DNA of 64,000 bases. Source: Oncomelania hupensis (lineage: Eukaryota; Mollusca; Gastropoda; Littorinimorpha; Pomatiopsidae). Positions 34,575 through 49,581 of this stretch are shown here, piece by piece. The stretch spans positions 46,677,818 to 46,741,817 of the forward strand of contig CM072515.1 in the NCBI GenBank assembly GCA_036898135.1, given 5' to 3'. The position numbers and the translations under genes are program-made. The notes below the pieces were generated by a model. The model made no database searches. It was not told where the DNA came from and saw only the letters and a list, made by a program, of their open reading frames with translations. Within the stretch, counting starts at the first letter, position 1. The number at the start of each line of letters is the position of its first letter.

Positions 34575-37100
34575 TAAATATATTTGGTTTAAACAATGTT
34601 TTATTCAGTTAAATTTCTGATCTGACAAATACATAAATACAGTAACAGGAATACACAAAAGGCAAAGCTTAAGTGAGTGCATACCTGTATAAGTTACAAT
34701 AATCTGTTTCAATTTAGGCGGAATAATTACATCATTGAGATACAAATACATTGCCATCAACACAAGAACAATAACAATAATAAGGAAATCATAATTATTA
34801 CATTACATTACAAATGAATTAAAAAAGATATACACAAATATAATAACAAATAAAAACAGAAACAATTAGAAAAAGATAATGAAATAATACAAAGTAATAG
34901 CGAGAGATTCACTAGAAAACAGTTGCAGCAAGGAGTTTGCGGGAGGTAGCTAGGTACCAAAAAAAGAAACAACAATAACAACAACTATCTTTAATATACC
35001 AGACAAAAAGGCAAGTTTACTAGTTATTATTAGTGAAAACGGCCAGACAGTCGCAAAAATTCGTGAACAACAGCCACTATAATACTATTCTCCTGCACGG
35101 ACAAACATTCGTTGCCATGAAGTAATATTATAACATCTTGAGATTCAAGATTCAGAGTATGTATTGTCTGTGTTCTTGCATTAATAAATAGTGGACAGGA
35201 GAGAAGAAAGTGTTCTGATGTCTCGGCTGGATAATTACAGTTACAAGTTGGATCGTCCAATAAATGGCGGCGGAACAAGTCATAATTAAGGTCACTCATA
35301 CCGAGCCTCATTCTACAGTGCAGAGCCTGTTGGTCGCGTTGACCATAATAATAATGAAGTGGGACTACAGGATCATCTCTAGACAAAAATCTTTTCAAAC
35401 TACTAGTTGATTGACTCGATTGGAGATTTTCAGGCAATTCGTTGAATAAGATGGTTGCAGAAGGTATAAATGATTTCTTGTACATTTCGGTTTTATGAGT
35501 GGGAATTTTTCTTTCAAATGGTCTTCTACGGTGATATGGATTAGTACTTCTAACAAGCGGTGGTAGCAGGGCACATAGGTGTTCTGGGCAATTATCATTT
35601 ATCATTTTATGGTAAAGTATCAGTTTGTGTCTCTTTCTGCGTTCTTTAAGACTACAAAAACCAGATTCCTGGTAAAGCAGTTCATGACTAGTACCCTTTA
35701 CAGCTCCTATAATGGTTCTGACAGCCTCTAGATGAATTTTTTCAAGTGAATATGAAAGTAGTTCGGTACAGTTGTCCCATACAACATCAGCGTAATCAAA
35801 GTGAGGAAGGATAAAAGATTTATACATAGTTTCAAGAGCTTTTCGACTTAATTTATGTTTATATGACCGCAGACATGAAGATAACAAAGTAACCTTACGA
35901 ATAACAGACCTAACGTGTTCGTCCCATTTCAAATTGTTCTGAAAGTAGACACCCAGGTGCCTGTGAGATTCACTGTTTTGTAAAATACTATTTCCAAAAG
36001 TTAGGTCAGGATCAGGTGATTCGTCACGTTTGACAGTCAATAACTCGGTTTTTGCTTCATTAAATGTGACCTTCCACTGCTTTGCCCAGTTACAAATCTT
36101 TTCCAGGTCGGAGTTTAGTATTTCAGCACGAACGTCTGGATTTCTCAGTGCTAATGATATACTTGTATCATCAGCAAACAATTTGATTGTGGATTCAATT
36201 TCAGAGACAATATCATTAATGTAAATCAAAAATAACAATGGACCCAATACAGAACCTTGTGGGACACCAGCAGTAATGTTACTATATTCTGAAGAGCATC
36301 CTTTAACAACAACAGCCTGTTTACGATGTTCTAAGTAGCTTTTGAACCAGTCAAGAAGTTGTCCTCTAATTCCTACAGCCTCAAGCTTCTTAAGTAGCCC
36401 CTTATGCCAAACTTTATCAAATGCCTTGGAGATGTCACAGAATACAGACTGAACAGTTATTCCTTTGTCGAAAGCTGTGCATAAATCGTTATATATCACT
36501 ATCAGCTGGTTAACCGTAGAGTCTCCAGGGGTAAACCCTGATTGGCAAGAGGTAATAATGCCGTAACACTTTAGGTACGAGTAAACGTAACTATGAACGC
36601 ATCTTTCAAACACCTTACCAACACAGCTTAGCAAAGATACGGGACGATAATTGGTGCATTCATCCATGAGACCCTTTTTGTGTATTGGTGTTACATGTGC
36701 AATTTTCCATATATTTGGGAAAATACCAATTTGAAGACATCGATTAAACAAAGTACAAAGTGGTCCAGAAAGTACGTCAACTGCAGCAATTAATATTCTA
36801 TTGTGAATTTTGTCTGGACCCACTGCTTTATTCTTTTCCAAATTGCAAATTACTTTCTTTATATCCTGAGTAGTAAGAACAATAAGATTAATTTCAGTAT
36901 TTAATCGAGGTACGTCAGGAACAGTATCATCAGCATTTTCTAGTGTTGTTTGTTGAATGAAAAAATCATTGAATGCAGTAGCTTTTTCTGTATCAGTTGT
37001 GTGTACAGTGCCATTAAAGAATACAGGGGGAATATCGTCATTGATACCTTTTTTATTCATAAATTCTTTTACAAGTTTCCACCATTCCTAAATATATTTG
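34575..37100 (-). mobile_element. Young 5'-truncated LINE with perfect 12-bp target-site duplication
   Basis: The inserted part is 34587-37088. TAAATATATTTG occurs at 34575-34586 and 37089-37100, directly abutting the LINE 3' end (GTTTAAAC, with AATAAA upstream on the minus strand) and the truncated 5' end within the ORF. The coding part has no stops, so insertion is probably recent. It lies antisense to the host gene. The 3' end family also occurs at 14.21 and 29.13 kb. Confidence 0.92.
35030..37087 (-). CDS. Partial LINE ORF2: reverse transcriptase with Cys-rich C-terminus
   Basis: Open from the truncation point (EWWKLVKEF precedes the first Met at 37060), leaving about 685 codons. The endonuclease half is missing. 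Reverse transcriptase motifs by residue from that Met: NYRPVSLLS at 137-145, CDISKAFDKVWH (catalytic Asp209), GVPQGSVLGP (265-274) and FADD (295-298). The C-terminal part has CNCN...HFLLSC (606-622), a Cys/His motif seen in several Jockey/CR1-superfamily LINEs. There is no RNase H. The domain looks intact, but without the 5' part the copy cannot act alone. The clade is Crack/Jockey/CR1-like; finer placement needs a tree. Confidence 0.9.
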   Translation of the reverse strand, partial: EWWKLVKEFMNKKGINDDIPPVFFNGTVHTTDTEKATAFNDFFIQQTTLENADDTVPDVPRLNTEINLIVLTTQDIKKVICNLEKNKAVGPDKIHNRILIAAVDVLSGPLCTLFNRCLQIGIFPNIWKIAHVTPIHKKGLMDECTNYRPVSLLSCVGKVFERCVHSYVYSYLKCYGIITSCQSGFTPGDSTVNQLIVIYNDLCTAFDKGITVQSVFCDISKAFDKVWHKGLLKKLEAVGIRGQLLDWFKSYLEHRKQAVVVKGCSSEYSNITAGVPQGSVLGPLLFLIYINDIVSEIESTIKLFADDTSISLALRNPDVRAEILNSDLEKICNWAKQWKVTFNEAKTELLTVKRDESPDPDLTFGNSILQNSESHRHLGVYFQNNLKWDEHVRSVIRKVTLLSSCLRSYKHKLSRKALETMYKSFILPHFDYADVVWDNCTELLSYSLEKIHLEAVRTIIGAVKGTSHELLYQESGFCSLKERRKRHKLILYHKMINDNCPEHLCALLPPLVRSTNPYHRRRPFERKIPTHKTEMYKKSFIPSATILFNELPENLQSSQSTSSLKRFLSRDDPVVPLHYYYGQRDQQALHCRMRLGMSDLNYDLFRRHLLDDPTCNCNYPAETSEHFLLSCPLFINARTQTIHTLNLESQDVIILLHGNECLSVQENSIIVAVVHEFLRLSGRFH

Positions 37101-37162
37101 AATAATGACCACTCATAATGAAACACTGTCTCTGTTTTTGGGTCTGTCTGTCTGTCTGTCTG

Positions 37163-37190
37163 TCTCCCTCTCTCTCTCTCCTTTTCTCTC

Positions 37191-37238
<48 letters not shown>
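37163..37238. repeat. (TC)n microsatellite
   Basis: (CTGT)n passes into (TC)n with few interruptions. Open frames on both strands are low-complexity artefacts. Confidence 0.95.
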
Positions 37239-40868
<3,630 letters not shown>

Positions 40869-41373
40869 TTCGAAAATTATATATGTTTGTGCACACAGTG
40901 CTTGTCTAATCCTTCAAAGTAAGCTGATCCAGTTTTAGTAGCAGATCACGAGACATTTGTCATCGCAGTTAGCGAGGTATCTGTGCTGCTTACTGACCGC
41001 TTATAGACCATACTAATAGACTACTGACCAATATTAGACCACTGTATAATCTGCTCACCGACACCTTGACTATTAACCTAATAGTAAACTTCCGCCAACT
41101 GCCCAGTAACTGACCACTAACTGTGAAGTAAGTGAGCGTTATTTGAAACGGGTGAGAAGCGGCAAGGGCGGACAAGCGAGAGGTGTCAGCGACCCTCGAT
41201 AACCTCCCTTGTAATATATTGCGGAACAAACGGCCATCATGTTCAATTAACCACAGTACTTCCTTAACTGATGATTGTTGCTGTGGGAAGCGGGTTGACG
41301 ATGTGTATAGTGTCAATATCAGACGCTGGTACATCTCGTTCATTAATTTAATCAATCAATTAATTAATTCATT

Positions 41374-41375
<2 letters not shown>

Positions 41376-41441
<66 letters not shown>

Positions 41442-41445
41442 GTAA

Positions 41446-41506
<61 letters not shown>
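41376..41506. repeat. (AAT)n-(ATT)n inverted microsatellite
   Basis: About 21 AAT units (41376-41440) are followed, after AGTAATATT, by about 20 ATT units. The two arms are complementary and can fold into a hairpin of roughly 60 bp. Confidence 0.95.
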
Positions 41507-41513
<7 letters not shown>

Positions 41514-41520
41514 AATTATT

Positions 41521-41745
41521 AATTATGGATAATATGCGCGCCTTATTCCTAAATTAGACTCAAAATGCGGCGATCTGTAACCAACATACACAAATGTTAC
41601 AGACACTCTTACGTACACGATAAACACATATTTCATCAATCAAATATGTGGTGTAAAGCTAAAAGCCAAGTCGCTATTAGAAGAAGGGAAAAAGAAATAG
41701 AATGTTATTTTTGGTATTTTAGACAAACTGCACCCAGTACCTTTT
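41521..41745 (-). mobile_element. SINE 3' region copy
   Basis: Plus-strand landmarks GCGGCGATCTGTAACCAACA, GTGGTGTAAAG and TCGCTATTAGAAGA match 2930-3050 of the first SINE in the same order. The tRNA head and core are absent, so this is a partial copy or the distal part of a larger element. Confidence 0.7.
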
Positions 41746-41859
41746 TATAAGGAATTTATACATACGATACGTTAGGCATTCATCTATATTATTTTATTTG
41801 CAAAATTCTGTGATTATTTGAAATCTGTGCCAAGTTTATTCCCAAAATCTGCATCAGTT

Positions 41860-42945
41860 GATCGCTGAGGATGATGACGATGATGATGATTTTGATGATG
41901 ATGATAATGATTTTGCTGATGATGATGGGGAGGAGGAGAATGGGAGAATGAAGAAGACGATAACTTAGTCTTGTATAGTGCAGGCCTCGCCGTGATGAAG
42001 ACGTCTATTAGACGGTAATGCTTTAGTGCTGAAAGTTTCGATGCAGCCTTATGTGGGTGGGTTTTTCGTGTGGGTTGAGGGTGGGGTTGAGTGTAAATAA
42101 AAGAAGATACTTAAATATTACTTCCCATAAAGAAAACCGCCAATTTCCCATCCTATTATCCTGACCTCTGACCTACAACAGAACTTAGAACGCCATCTAG
42201 CGGTGTGGAGTGCGGTGTGGCATGGGCGTTAATTGACACATATTGAGGGAAAGCCGAGCTGTTCCATTGCTGCCTGATTGGGCGATGTCTGTGTCCGGGG
42301 GAGGAAGTTTGAGCCTAACACCAGGCAGGATGCGTGTTAAAGTCATCAGCGGTGCCTCCTCATACAACGACCCCCATACATCTCCCCCTGCCACCACGTC
42401 ACAATATCGGTACCTTCATTAATACGGCGTCGGCCGACCTGCAACATACCATACATAAATGGATAGAGCTGAATCAGTTATGCTGGATGGATGGGTTGGC
42501 TTGGATAGCTGGGACTCCTCGACCTTTCTGACGTCTTTTGCATTTAGTTTAAACAACATTCTGTTTCAGCTGGCTGGTGATACGAGTTCAGAGTGCTTGA
42601 CGCCATCCTATTGTTTATGTGATGTTGTGTCAATTATGGATAGAGTACTGCCGTCAGCTCATGATGTCGCAAAAACCCTATTTAAAAAGCCACTAAGTCA
42701 GCATTAGATCTATATGCATATAGTTGATAATTAAACGCTGATGCTACTAAAATAAAGAACGAAAACGACGTTTCTTCAGACTTTGTTCAACAGACCATGG
42801 TCCACAGTCATGGCGATGGTTGATGTAGCTTTCTGTTTTTGCGTCTTTTATCTGAGGGTGTATGACCGCAAAATGGTCATGTACACAGTTAGGGAGGGTT
42901 ACGAGGCGCGTGTTCTCACAGTAGTTTCTAGATGTTTTCAAACTC
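41860..42945 (+). other. Intron 2 segment, (GAT)n traces only
   Basis: Imperfect (GAT)n lies at 41875-41925. Otherwise there is no gene and no transposon landmark. Confidence 0.4.
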
Positions 42946-43146
42946 TTCTTCTTCTTCTTCTTCTTCTTCTTCTTCTTCTTCTTCTTCTTCTTCTTCTTCT
43001 TCTTCTTCGTCGTCGTCGTCGTCGTCTTCTTCTTCTTCTTCTTCTTCTTCTTCTTCTTCTTCTTCTTCTTCTTCTTCTTCTTCTTCTTCTTCTTCTTCTT
43101 CTTCTTCTTCTTCTTCTTCTTCTTCTTCTTCTTCTTCTTCTTCTTC
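42946..43146. repeat. (TTC)n array, about 200 bp with GTC interruption
   Basis: (TTC)n from about 42946 to 43006, six GTC-type units, then (TTC)n to 43146. It is the longest pyrimidine tract in the window. All open frames across it are repeat artefacts. Confidence 0.97.
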
Positions 43147-43535
43147 AGGCTGTGTGTTTGCTTAATGTTCTGGTAATAAAATGGGATCACGTTATTAAAT
43201 TCATGCATAAATTCTGCCTCTGTTGTCCTAGGTTGAGGTTTGTCAGTGTTCTAATGTTCCAGCATGATGCATTACAAATGTGGATGTTTTTGTATAACGT
43301 CGGGACAGATTGGCAGGTTAAGGAGTTGTGGAGTAGAAAACATAACATTCTGCCATCGCAAACAACTGTACAATAATATTGTAATGTGCGGATGTGACAT
43401 CGAATTTGGAAGTATTTTTACAATAAAGCTCTGTGTTCCTGAGTGAAACCTGTAGCTCCCAGCTCTTTGTTCATGTTAGAAATGGTTAATGTTCAAATCT
43501 ACCCCTATTCTTTTCTTTTACCCAGGTTTTATTTT

Positions 43536-43715
43536 TTACAAAATAATCTAACGTAAGTTTTAGCGGTTACAAAATAATCGAATCAAGTCTTAGTTGTTAC
43601 AAAATAATCTAACGTAAGTCTTAGTGGTTACAGAATAATGTAACGTAAACTGACCAGTTACAAACTAATATAACGTAAGCTGAACTGTTACAAAATAATA
43701 TAACTTACGTCTGAA
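43536..43715 (+). repeat. Minisatellite, six units of 30-31 bp
   Basis: Units start with TTACAAAATAAT at 43536, 43567, 43597, 43628, 43658 and 43688. Most contain CTAACGTAAG-like sequence. Units differ by a few bases, so the array is not very recent. Confidence 0.9.
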
Positions 43716-44387
43716 GTTTCACAAATAAAAATAAAATGAACGAGGATCAAATATACAGTCTGCATGGTGATCGTAATCTGTTTTCGGCGATGAGAAATTT
43801 CTCCTGCCTTTATTGCCTGTGATAACACCGCCAACTTCATCTCTGTGGATAACGCGTACATCGTATCGCAAAGAGATTCTCTTAAAGCGCCCGTCATGCC
43901 AACGCTGTGGAAACCATGCAGGCTCCAGAAATGTTGCTTCAGTTTAGGGTGAAGCACCTCGATCATTATAGGATTGATCATGTTGCTGATGAAATTACAG
44001 TCTAGAAAAGTAATTTCTCTCATCAGCTATGCGCCATTTGAACAGAGAAAAACAAACTTTTCATTCGCCTTCAAACGTCAAGACTTAATCCCATGGCATT
44101 CCCATTTTTGGGTGTGGGGGATACAAAAATATAAGCACAACAATAACAATTCAGTTGAAAAAAAAACAATACACTACTAACATTCCAACTTGATATTTCA
44201 TTTAAACATTCACAATAGCATTTATTACAGATACTTGGTCTACCTAAAATATTACAACTCGTAAATGCCTAACAAAATATAAATGTTAGTAGGAGGGGTT
44301 AGGAATCGATAAATAAATAACACATAACTACATGTACTGCGATGTATGAAACTGCCACTGAACTCGTCAGTTTGTGAGCGTAACGCC

Positions 44388-44556
44388 TTAAGAAGAATGC
44401 GTGATGTAATACTAATTCAGCCCTTTAGTTATAACCTACTGTTTCACCAGATAGTCAAGGAATTAAATCTTAAGAAGAATGCGTAATGTAATACTAATTC
44501 AGCTTTTTAGTTATGGGCTAACCTACTGTTTCACCAGATAGTCAAGGAATTAAATC
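44388..44556 (+). repeat. Tandem duplication, 82 bp unit
   Basis: Copy 1 (44388-44469) and copy 2 (44470-44556) share TTAAGAAGAATGCG, GTAATACTAATTCAGC and CTACTGTTTCACCAGATAG. Copy 2 has about five extra bases. Confidence 0.93.
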
Positions 44557-45237
44557 GTATTTAAACTCGCAAAAACTCGAGCGGAATGCCTCGTCAAATT
44601 AGGCGTCCAAGATCAGGGTGACGAATGTTAAAATGAAATGCCTGATAAATTGCCTAATCTTGAAAGCGAAATGCTTGATGTTATAGTAAAATGCCTCATC
44701 AGATGCCAGCAGGGGCGGGGGTGGTTTTGCGAGACAGTTTAATGGAGTCTTTAGGCTTGTCTGCCCTTCATCTATCCCTCGCTAAATTGTCTCCACTGGC
44801 TAGATTGTCTCCCCTATCGTATCGTTACCAATTAGCACCTAGGTTTAGCGTGTACGCTTCCCATCGCTTACTGCATATAGTATCACACACTCAAGCAGCT
44901 CCCTTCCATCCTTCCTAACGTCTCCTTTCTTCAGGCCTTTTCTCTGTATCCACCCTCATTGTTACTGTCCAACCCAGATCCAACCCTACCTTTAAAAAAA
45001 GCCTTAACTCGAAGGCTTTGTTTACATTTGGCGAAAACGGGTTTACCCTAAAAATGTGCATTGTCATTACATTGCACAATGATAAAGTGGGCTTTCGTTG
45101 CTCAATCCAACAGTAAAAGTTTGATATTTCCATTTCGGCTCTGACAGGTTGTTATTTTCCCTGTTTTTAACGGTACAGCCGTGTGACCTTTGACCTTATT
45201 TCTGAGTGAAACACGCGGCTTGAAGAGTGCGCCTTTG

Positions 45238-45308
45238 GGGTCTGGGGTAGGGTGGGGTAGGGTAGGGTGGGGTAGGGTAGGGTAGGGTGGGGTAGGGTAG
45301 GGTAGGGT
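45238..45308 (+). repeat. GGGTA minisatellite with G-quadruplex potential
   Basis: Around 12 runs of three or four G on the + strand, separated mostly by TA or T (GGGTAGGGTGGGGTAGGGT pattern). The strand that would be transcribed into intron RNA is the G-rich one. Confidence 0.9.
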
Positions 45309-45395
45309 CTGTTTTATCAACCTAAAACGAAAAAATTTCCCGAGCAACTTTTTAAAACAACAACAACTGGTTCTGTCTTGGTAGATGATACTTTT

Positions 45396-45460
45396 TGGTC
45401 CTGATTTGGCTCGGAAGAGTCCGCTGGACCTAAAGCAAAAATCTTGTATTGTATTGTATT
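45396..45460 (+). mobile_element. LINE 3' stub, 65 bp, with 12-bp target-site duplication
   Basis: Only TGGTCCTGATTTGGCTCGGA, AGAGTCCGCTGGACCTAAAG and a (TTGTA)n tail were inserted. GATGATACTTTT lies on both sides (45384-45395 and 45461-45472), perfect over 12 bp. It is the same family as the ends at 4.2, 6.5, 17.8, 54.6 and 55.5 kb. Confidence 0.92.
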
Positions 45461-45595
45461 GATGATACTTTTAGCTCAAGAATGTTGGCTAGCCGTTGCT
45501 ATTATTAGGCACAAACCTACTGAATTTATTCATTCATAAATATAACAATACTTCCGAAAGGTTTTTTTTAGTTGTTGTATGCTTTTTTTTTAAAA

Positions 45596-45995
45596 GAGGG
45601 GCAACACTCACTGTGAACTTTAAAAGGAGCTGTCGATGGAGTGCGGTCAGAGTGAGACCCTTTAAATAACGGTCGCTTATCTCTTCATTTACTCTCCCCT
45701 ACACCCCCCACCCCAACCTTTTTCTGCATCTTTTTTTTGCTATTCTATTTCTTTCTTTTCTGTCATTTGTGTACATAGTTGTAAATAGTCTATTTCTGTC
45801 TTTTTTTTGTAATTTGTGTACATAGTTGTAAATAGTTGTACCCTTACTGTTCTGTCTTTTGGTGTATTGTAGCAAAGCAATGTTTTATCGAGTGCATGTA
45901 TTTATATGTAATGATTATGTAAAGCGTGGTGAGTCTGGTCATAGGCTGGAGTACCCGCTATATAAAAATCCGTTATTATTATTATTATTATCTAT
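45596..45995 (+). mobile_element. Dispersed repeat, possible SINE/LINE 3' part
   Basis: Starts with GAGGGGCAACACTCACTGTG (also at 22.92 kb), contains two copies of TTTGTGTACATAGTTGTAAA (about 45765 and 45815) and ends with CCGCTATATAAAAATCCG plus (TTA)n, a common molluscan retroposon tail. Class not settled. Confidence 0.5.
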
Positions 45996-48752
45996 TGCAT
46001 TTGTAGACAGCCTCTTTTCCTTACCTCTGCTCCCCACCCTCCCCTTCCGCTCTGACCTGCCACAGTCCTCCTCTGTATTGCAGATCTTCCTCCCTACTTA
46101 CCACTATCGTACCGCGCAGCCTCCTTTCTCTTTCCGACCGTGCTTCTACTTACACCAGCAACTGTGCGACTATTTAAGCGCGTTGTTAATGTTCCGTACG
46201 CTTTTAGACATTTGTTACAAACAGGTAGTTAAATAGAATTTATCGATCAGTTTATCATTCTTTCTGGTAATGAATTGATACATTTTAGGAAATCGTTATG
46301 CATTAGTCTTTTGTCACTACGACCCTACACAGACTATGAAACAACTATTACATGTCTAAATATTTATAAATAAAATTAAGTAACTTTGTTTGTTTGTGCA
46401 TTGCTCAGCGACAAGTCTTTTGGATTGTTGAATCAATTTACCTCAAACTTTGCAAACGTCTAGATTCCATTTGCCATGTATTTTTGCAATTATCTATTTG
46501 GCTCAACGCGAGCACAACGAACAACAAGAAATAAAAATGATAGAAAAATATGCGAACCACGAAACGTTTTGTCGACGTTCAAGTTTGTACATAAACTTGT
46601 ACCATTCAGAGCATATAATGGAATTTTGGACATATGTGCTTAAATTTAAAATAAATCAATAAACAATTGTAATTTGATTGTTGTGCATGTGCAGTTCTTC
46701 ACAAAAAATAATTACAGACATTTTCATCAAACATTTCAGTTATATTTGTCAGACGTGGCTTCTACAAAGTACAAGGCATAACGTTCTATTGCATGAGCGT
46801 TAATTAAGGACGAATTGAATTGCTAAACCCTTCATTTTGAGTCATACGCAGTTCATTAACCTATTTCATTAAAGCGAATCGTTACACAGTCACAGGAGGA
46901 CTTGAGCTCAGCACATCAGCTGAAGAATTGTAGGAGGGAGCGGAAAGAAAGAAAGATAACGGAACGAGATTTGGGGGGAAAACGAGCTGATATGTGGAAT
47001 GAGTTCTTAAACAGCGAATTTATCCATCTGGAAGGCAGCTTAAGAACGAAACAATTGAAAACTAGGCTTGACAGTTGAGAATTGCGTTTGATTCCTAGTA
47101 AAATGGAATTTAAAGAAAAGATATGTGAAACGGGTGTCGTGAAATAGTGCAAAAGGAGTTGGTGGAGAGGCGGGATGGGTGAGGAAGGGAGGAGAACAAG
47201 AGAAGGAAATTCAAAGAAAAATAGGAAGGAGAGCTAACAGGGAGTATAGGGTTGGGTTAGGTGGCCCACGTGGTAGTAAATCGTTTTGCTAAGAATGTTC
47301 ATCTACTCTATGTTGACCAAATAAACAGGCATCGGTCATGCCGCAGACGGCACATTGACGGCTCTGAATTCCTCACTCGAACTCACGTATGGAACGCTGG
47401 AACTCCCACACTCCGCATAAATATCTTCCAAGCTTAGCCTTAAGGATTCGTACGGAATGTAAAGCACACACATTTGGGGGCTCTCCAGGACAGAACAATA
47501 GAATATAGATAGACGCTTTGAGGCTGTCAGGCAATCGTTTTAATATGTACTTGCAGCGACAGTGTTTTACAGATTATTTGTTGACAAATATTAGCAATAT
47601 CTTATTGGTAAATTAGTTGCAGCATTCTATCTGTAGAGGTTTTTTTAATTCGCCTCAATTGTTATATATTCACCATACACCGTACAGAGGTGTGGGTGAG
47701 GGTTGTGAGGGAATTAGGGGATGGTGGAGTGGTAAATTTTCGGGAAAAAGACTGCTCTACTTCAGCTAATGCTTGATCTTTTTAGTGCCTGGCGGCGTAT
47801 GTGTGTTCTGGCTTTCCATGGTGTGGATATAGCAGTGAAGAACTTTGTATATTTTAGAAAGGGAGCACGTTGGCTTTATTGCAAAATAACTTAGGTCTCG
47901 GATCGGCCCTTCCTTCAACTCTAGCCTTTATTGTCAAATAACTTTATCACCTATACGGTCATGTCGGCAAGTAACAGTAGGACTAACGTTGTCTTTAATT
48001 TCTCCATAGTTTCATCTTTATTAACTTAAACGTTACTACACGGAATTTCAAAGCAAACGACGCAAATGGTACATTCCTTTGTTGGGTTAAAAAAAGAGGT
48101 TGTTAAAAAACTATTTTAGGACCTACCTTTAATATTACTTCATTTCTTAACAATCTTGTTTAACTCAACTATTGCGCCTGACAAAACGTTTGTGTAATGA
48201 ACAACAACAACAACAAAAAAGAAAGTATAGTTTTCTTGATCTATCTTTCTTTATTTAGATTTTTTTTCCTGAAGCCAATGGTTTGATTTTGTGGAATTAT
48301 GCCATAGCTTCAGAACTATTATGGTCTATTATACCTATGCGAGCTCCCACGTCCTAAACTAACATGTATCAATTTGTTATCATTAAATTTTCTTTTGTAA
48401 TGCATATCTATACGTTGTTTAAATAAAATATTAGTGTTGATAGAAAGAAGATATTTGTATGTAGATAAAATGCTATACAATCCGATCGGTCTTCTAGTAC
48501 TTAGGGCCTGACGCAGCACAATGAACAAACGGATTCAAATGCCAATGGAGGTTTGAGCCTCAGAATGAGTGCTTGCTTTACAAGCCCACGAGCCACAAAT
48601 AAATTACAAGAGTTAGAATTGGAATTTCAGTTGATGAGACTTATCAGGAAAGGAATTAGCTTTGGGATCTTGTGTCCCTCAGCGACTAATCCCACGTGCG
48701 GTCTGACACTGGAGTGAAGAGAAAGTGGGGTTGGGTGATTGGTGCAAAGAAC

Positions 48753-48759
<7 letters not shown>
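45996..48759 (+). other. Intron 2 segment without recognisable gene
   Basis: AT-rich sequence. A few open frames of 60-125 codons show no known motif. No transposon landmark is seen. Confidence 0.4.
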
Positions 48760-48828
<69 letters not shown>

Positions 48829-48971
48829 ATAAAATGACTTTGTGTTGTATTGAATAAAGCAATTTGCTCATATCAATGGGTTGAGGATAGAGCGGGGATA
48901 TTATGAATAAATAGATCAATCAAAACAATAAAACCATATATTTCACATGAATAAAGTCTGATGTTTACAGT

Positions 48972-49064
<93 letters not shown>
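48760..49064. repeat. Two (GA)n microsatellites
   Basis: (GA)n at about 48760-48824 and, after a (GAAA)n lead-in, at 48976-49064. (GT)n-like sequence follows at 49172-49196. Confidence 0.97.
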
Positions 49065-49067
<3 letters not shown>

Positions 49068-49581
49068 TGGATTGGAGGGAGATAGAGTGTGCGAGTGAGA
49101 GGGTTTGTGGGTGTGTAAGTGAGAGTGTTTGAGTCTTTGTATGTGTGAGAGTGGTTGTGCGTGCGAGGGTGCGTGCGTGTGTGTGTGTGTGTGTGCTAGC
49201 GTACGTTTGTGTCTGTCTTTCGGTGTGCGTGCGATTTCAGATTTAAAAAAAACTGCCTGAAAAAGAAAGGTTTACCGTTAGGAATTTACTTGGCATGCTG
49301 ATGAGATGTTGGTGAATGTATCATGTTGCCCTCAGCCACAATTACAAACTTCTAGAACCCACCCAAACTGCACAGGGCAATTTTGTGGGGTTTGGGGAAG
49401 TGGAGGGAAGTGAAGGGATGAAGATCGTGATGGATAGGGTGTGGGGATAGAGGGAGGGTGGTGGTGGAAGGAGAGGCGATTGCGTAGAGCCTCATTAAGA
49501 GTATTCCACACGAGTGTCAGCTGCAGAGTTCAGTGAGTCAGGAGGAAGCTCAGACTGTAGTACACACTTCTATAGTATATC

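Noticed and set aside
42747..43376. 153- and 197-codon frames
   Set aside because: Mostly poly-Lys or poly-Leu from the TTC array.
43536..43715. CRISPR-like array
   Set aside because: Units are contiguous variants without unique spacers, in a eukaryotic intron; it is a minisatellite.
48319..48528. 69-codon minus-strand frame that might be a LINE piece
   Set aside because: No clear motif; the resemblance is too weak to assign.
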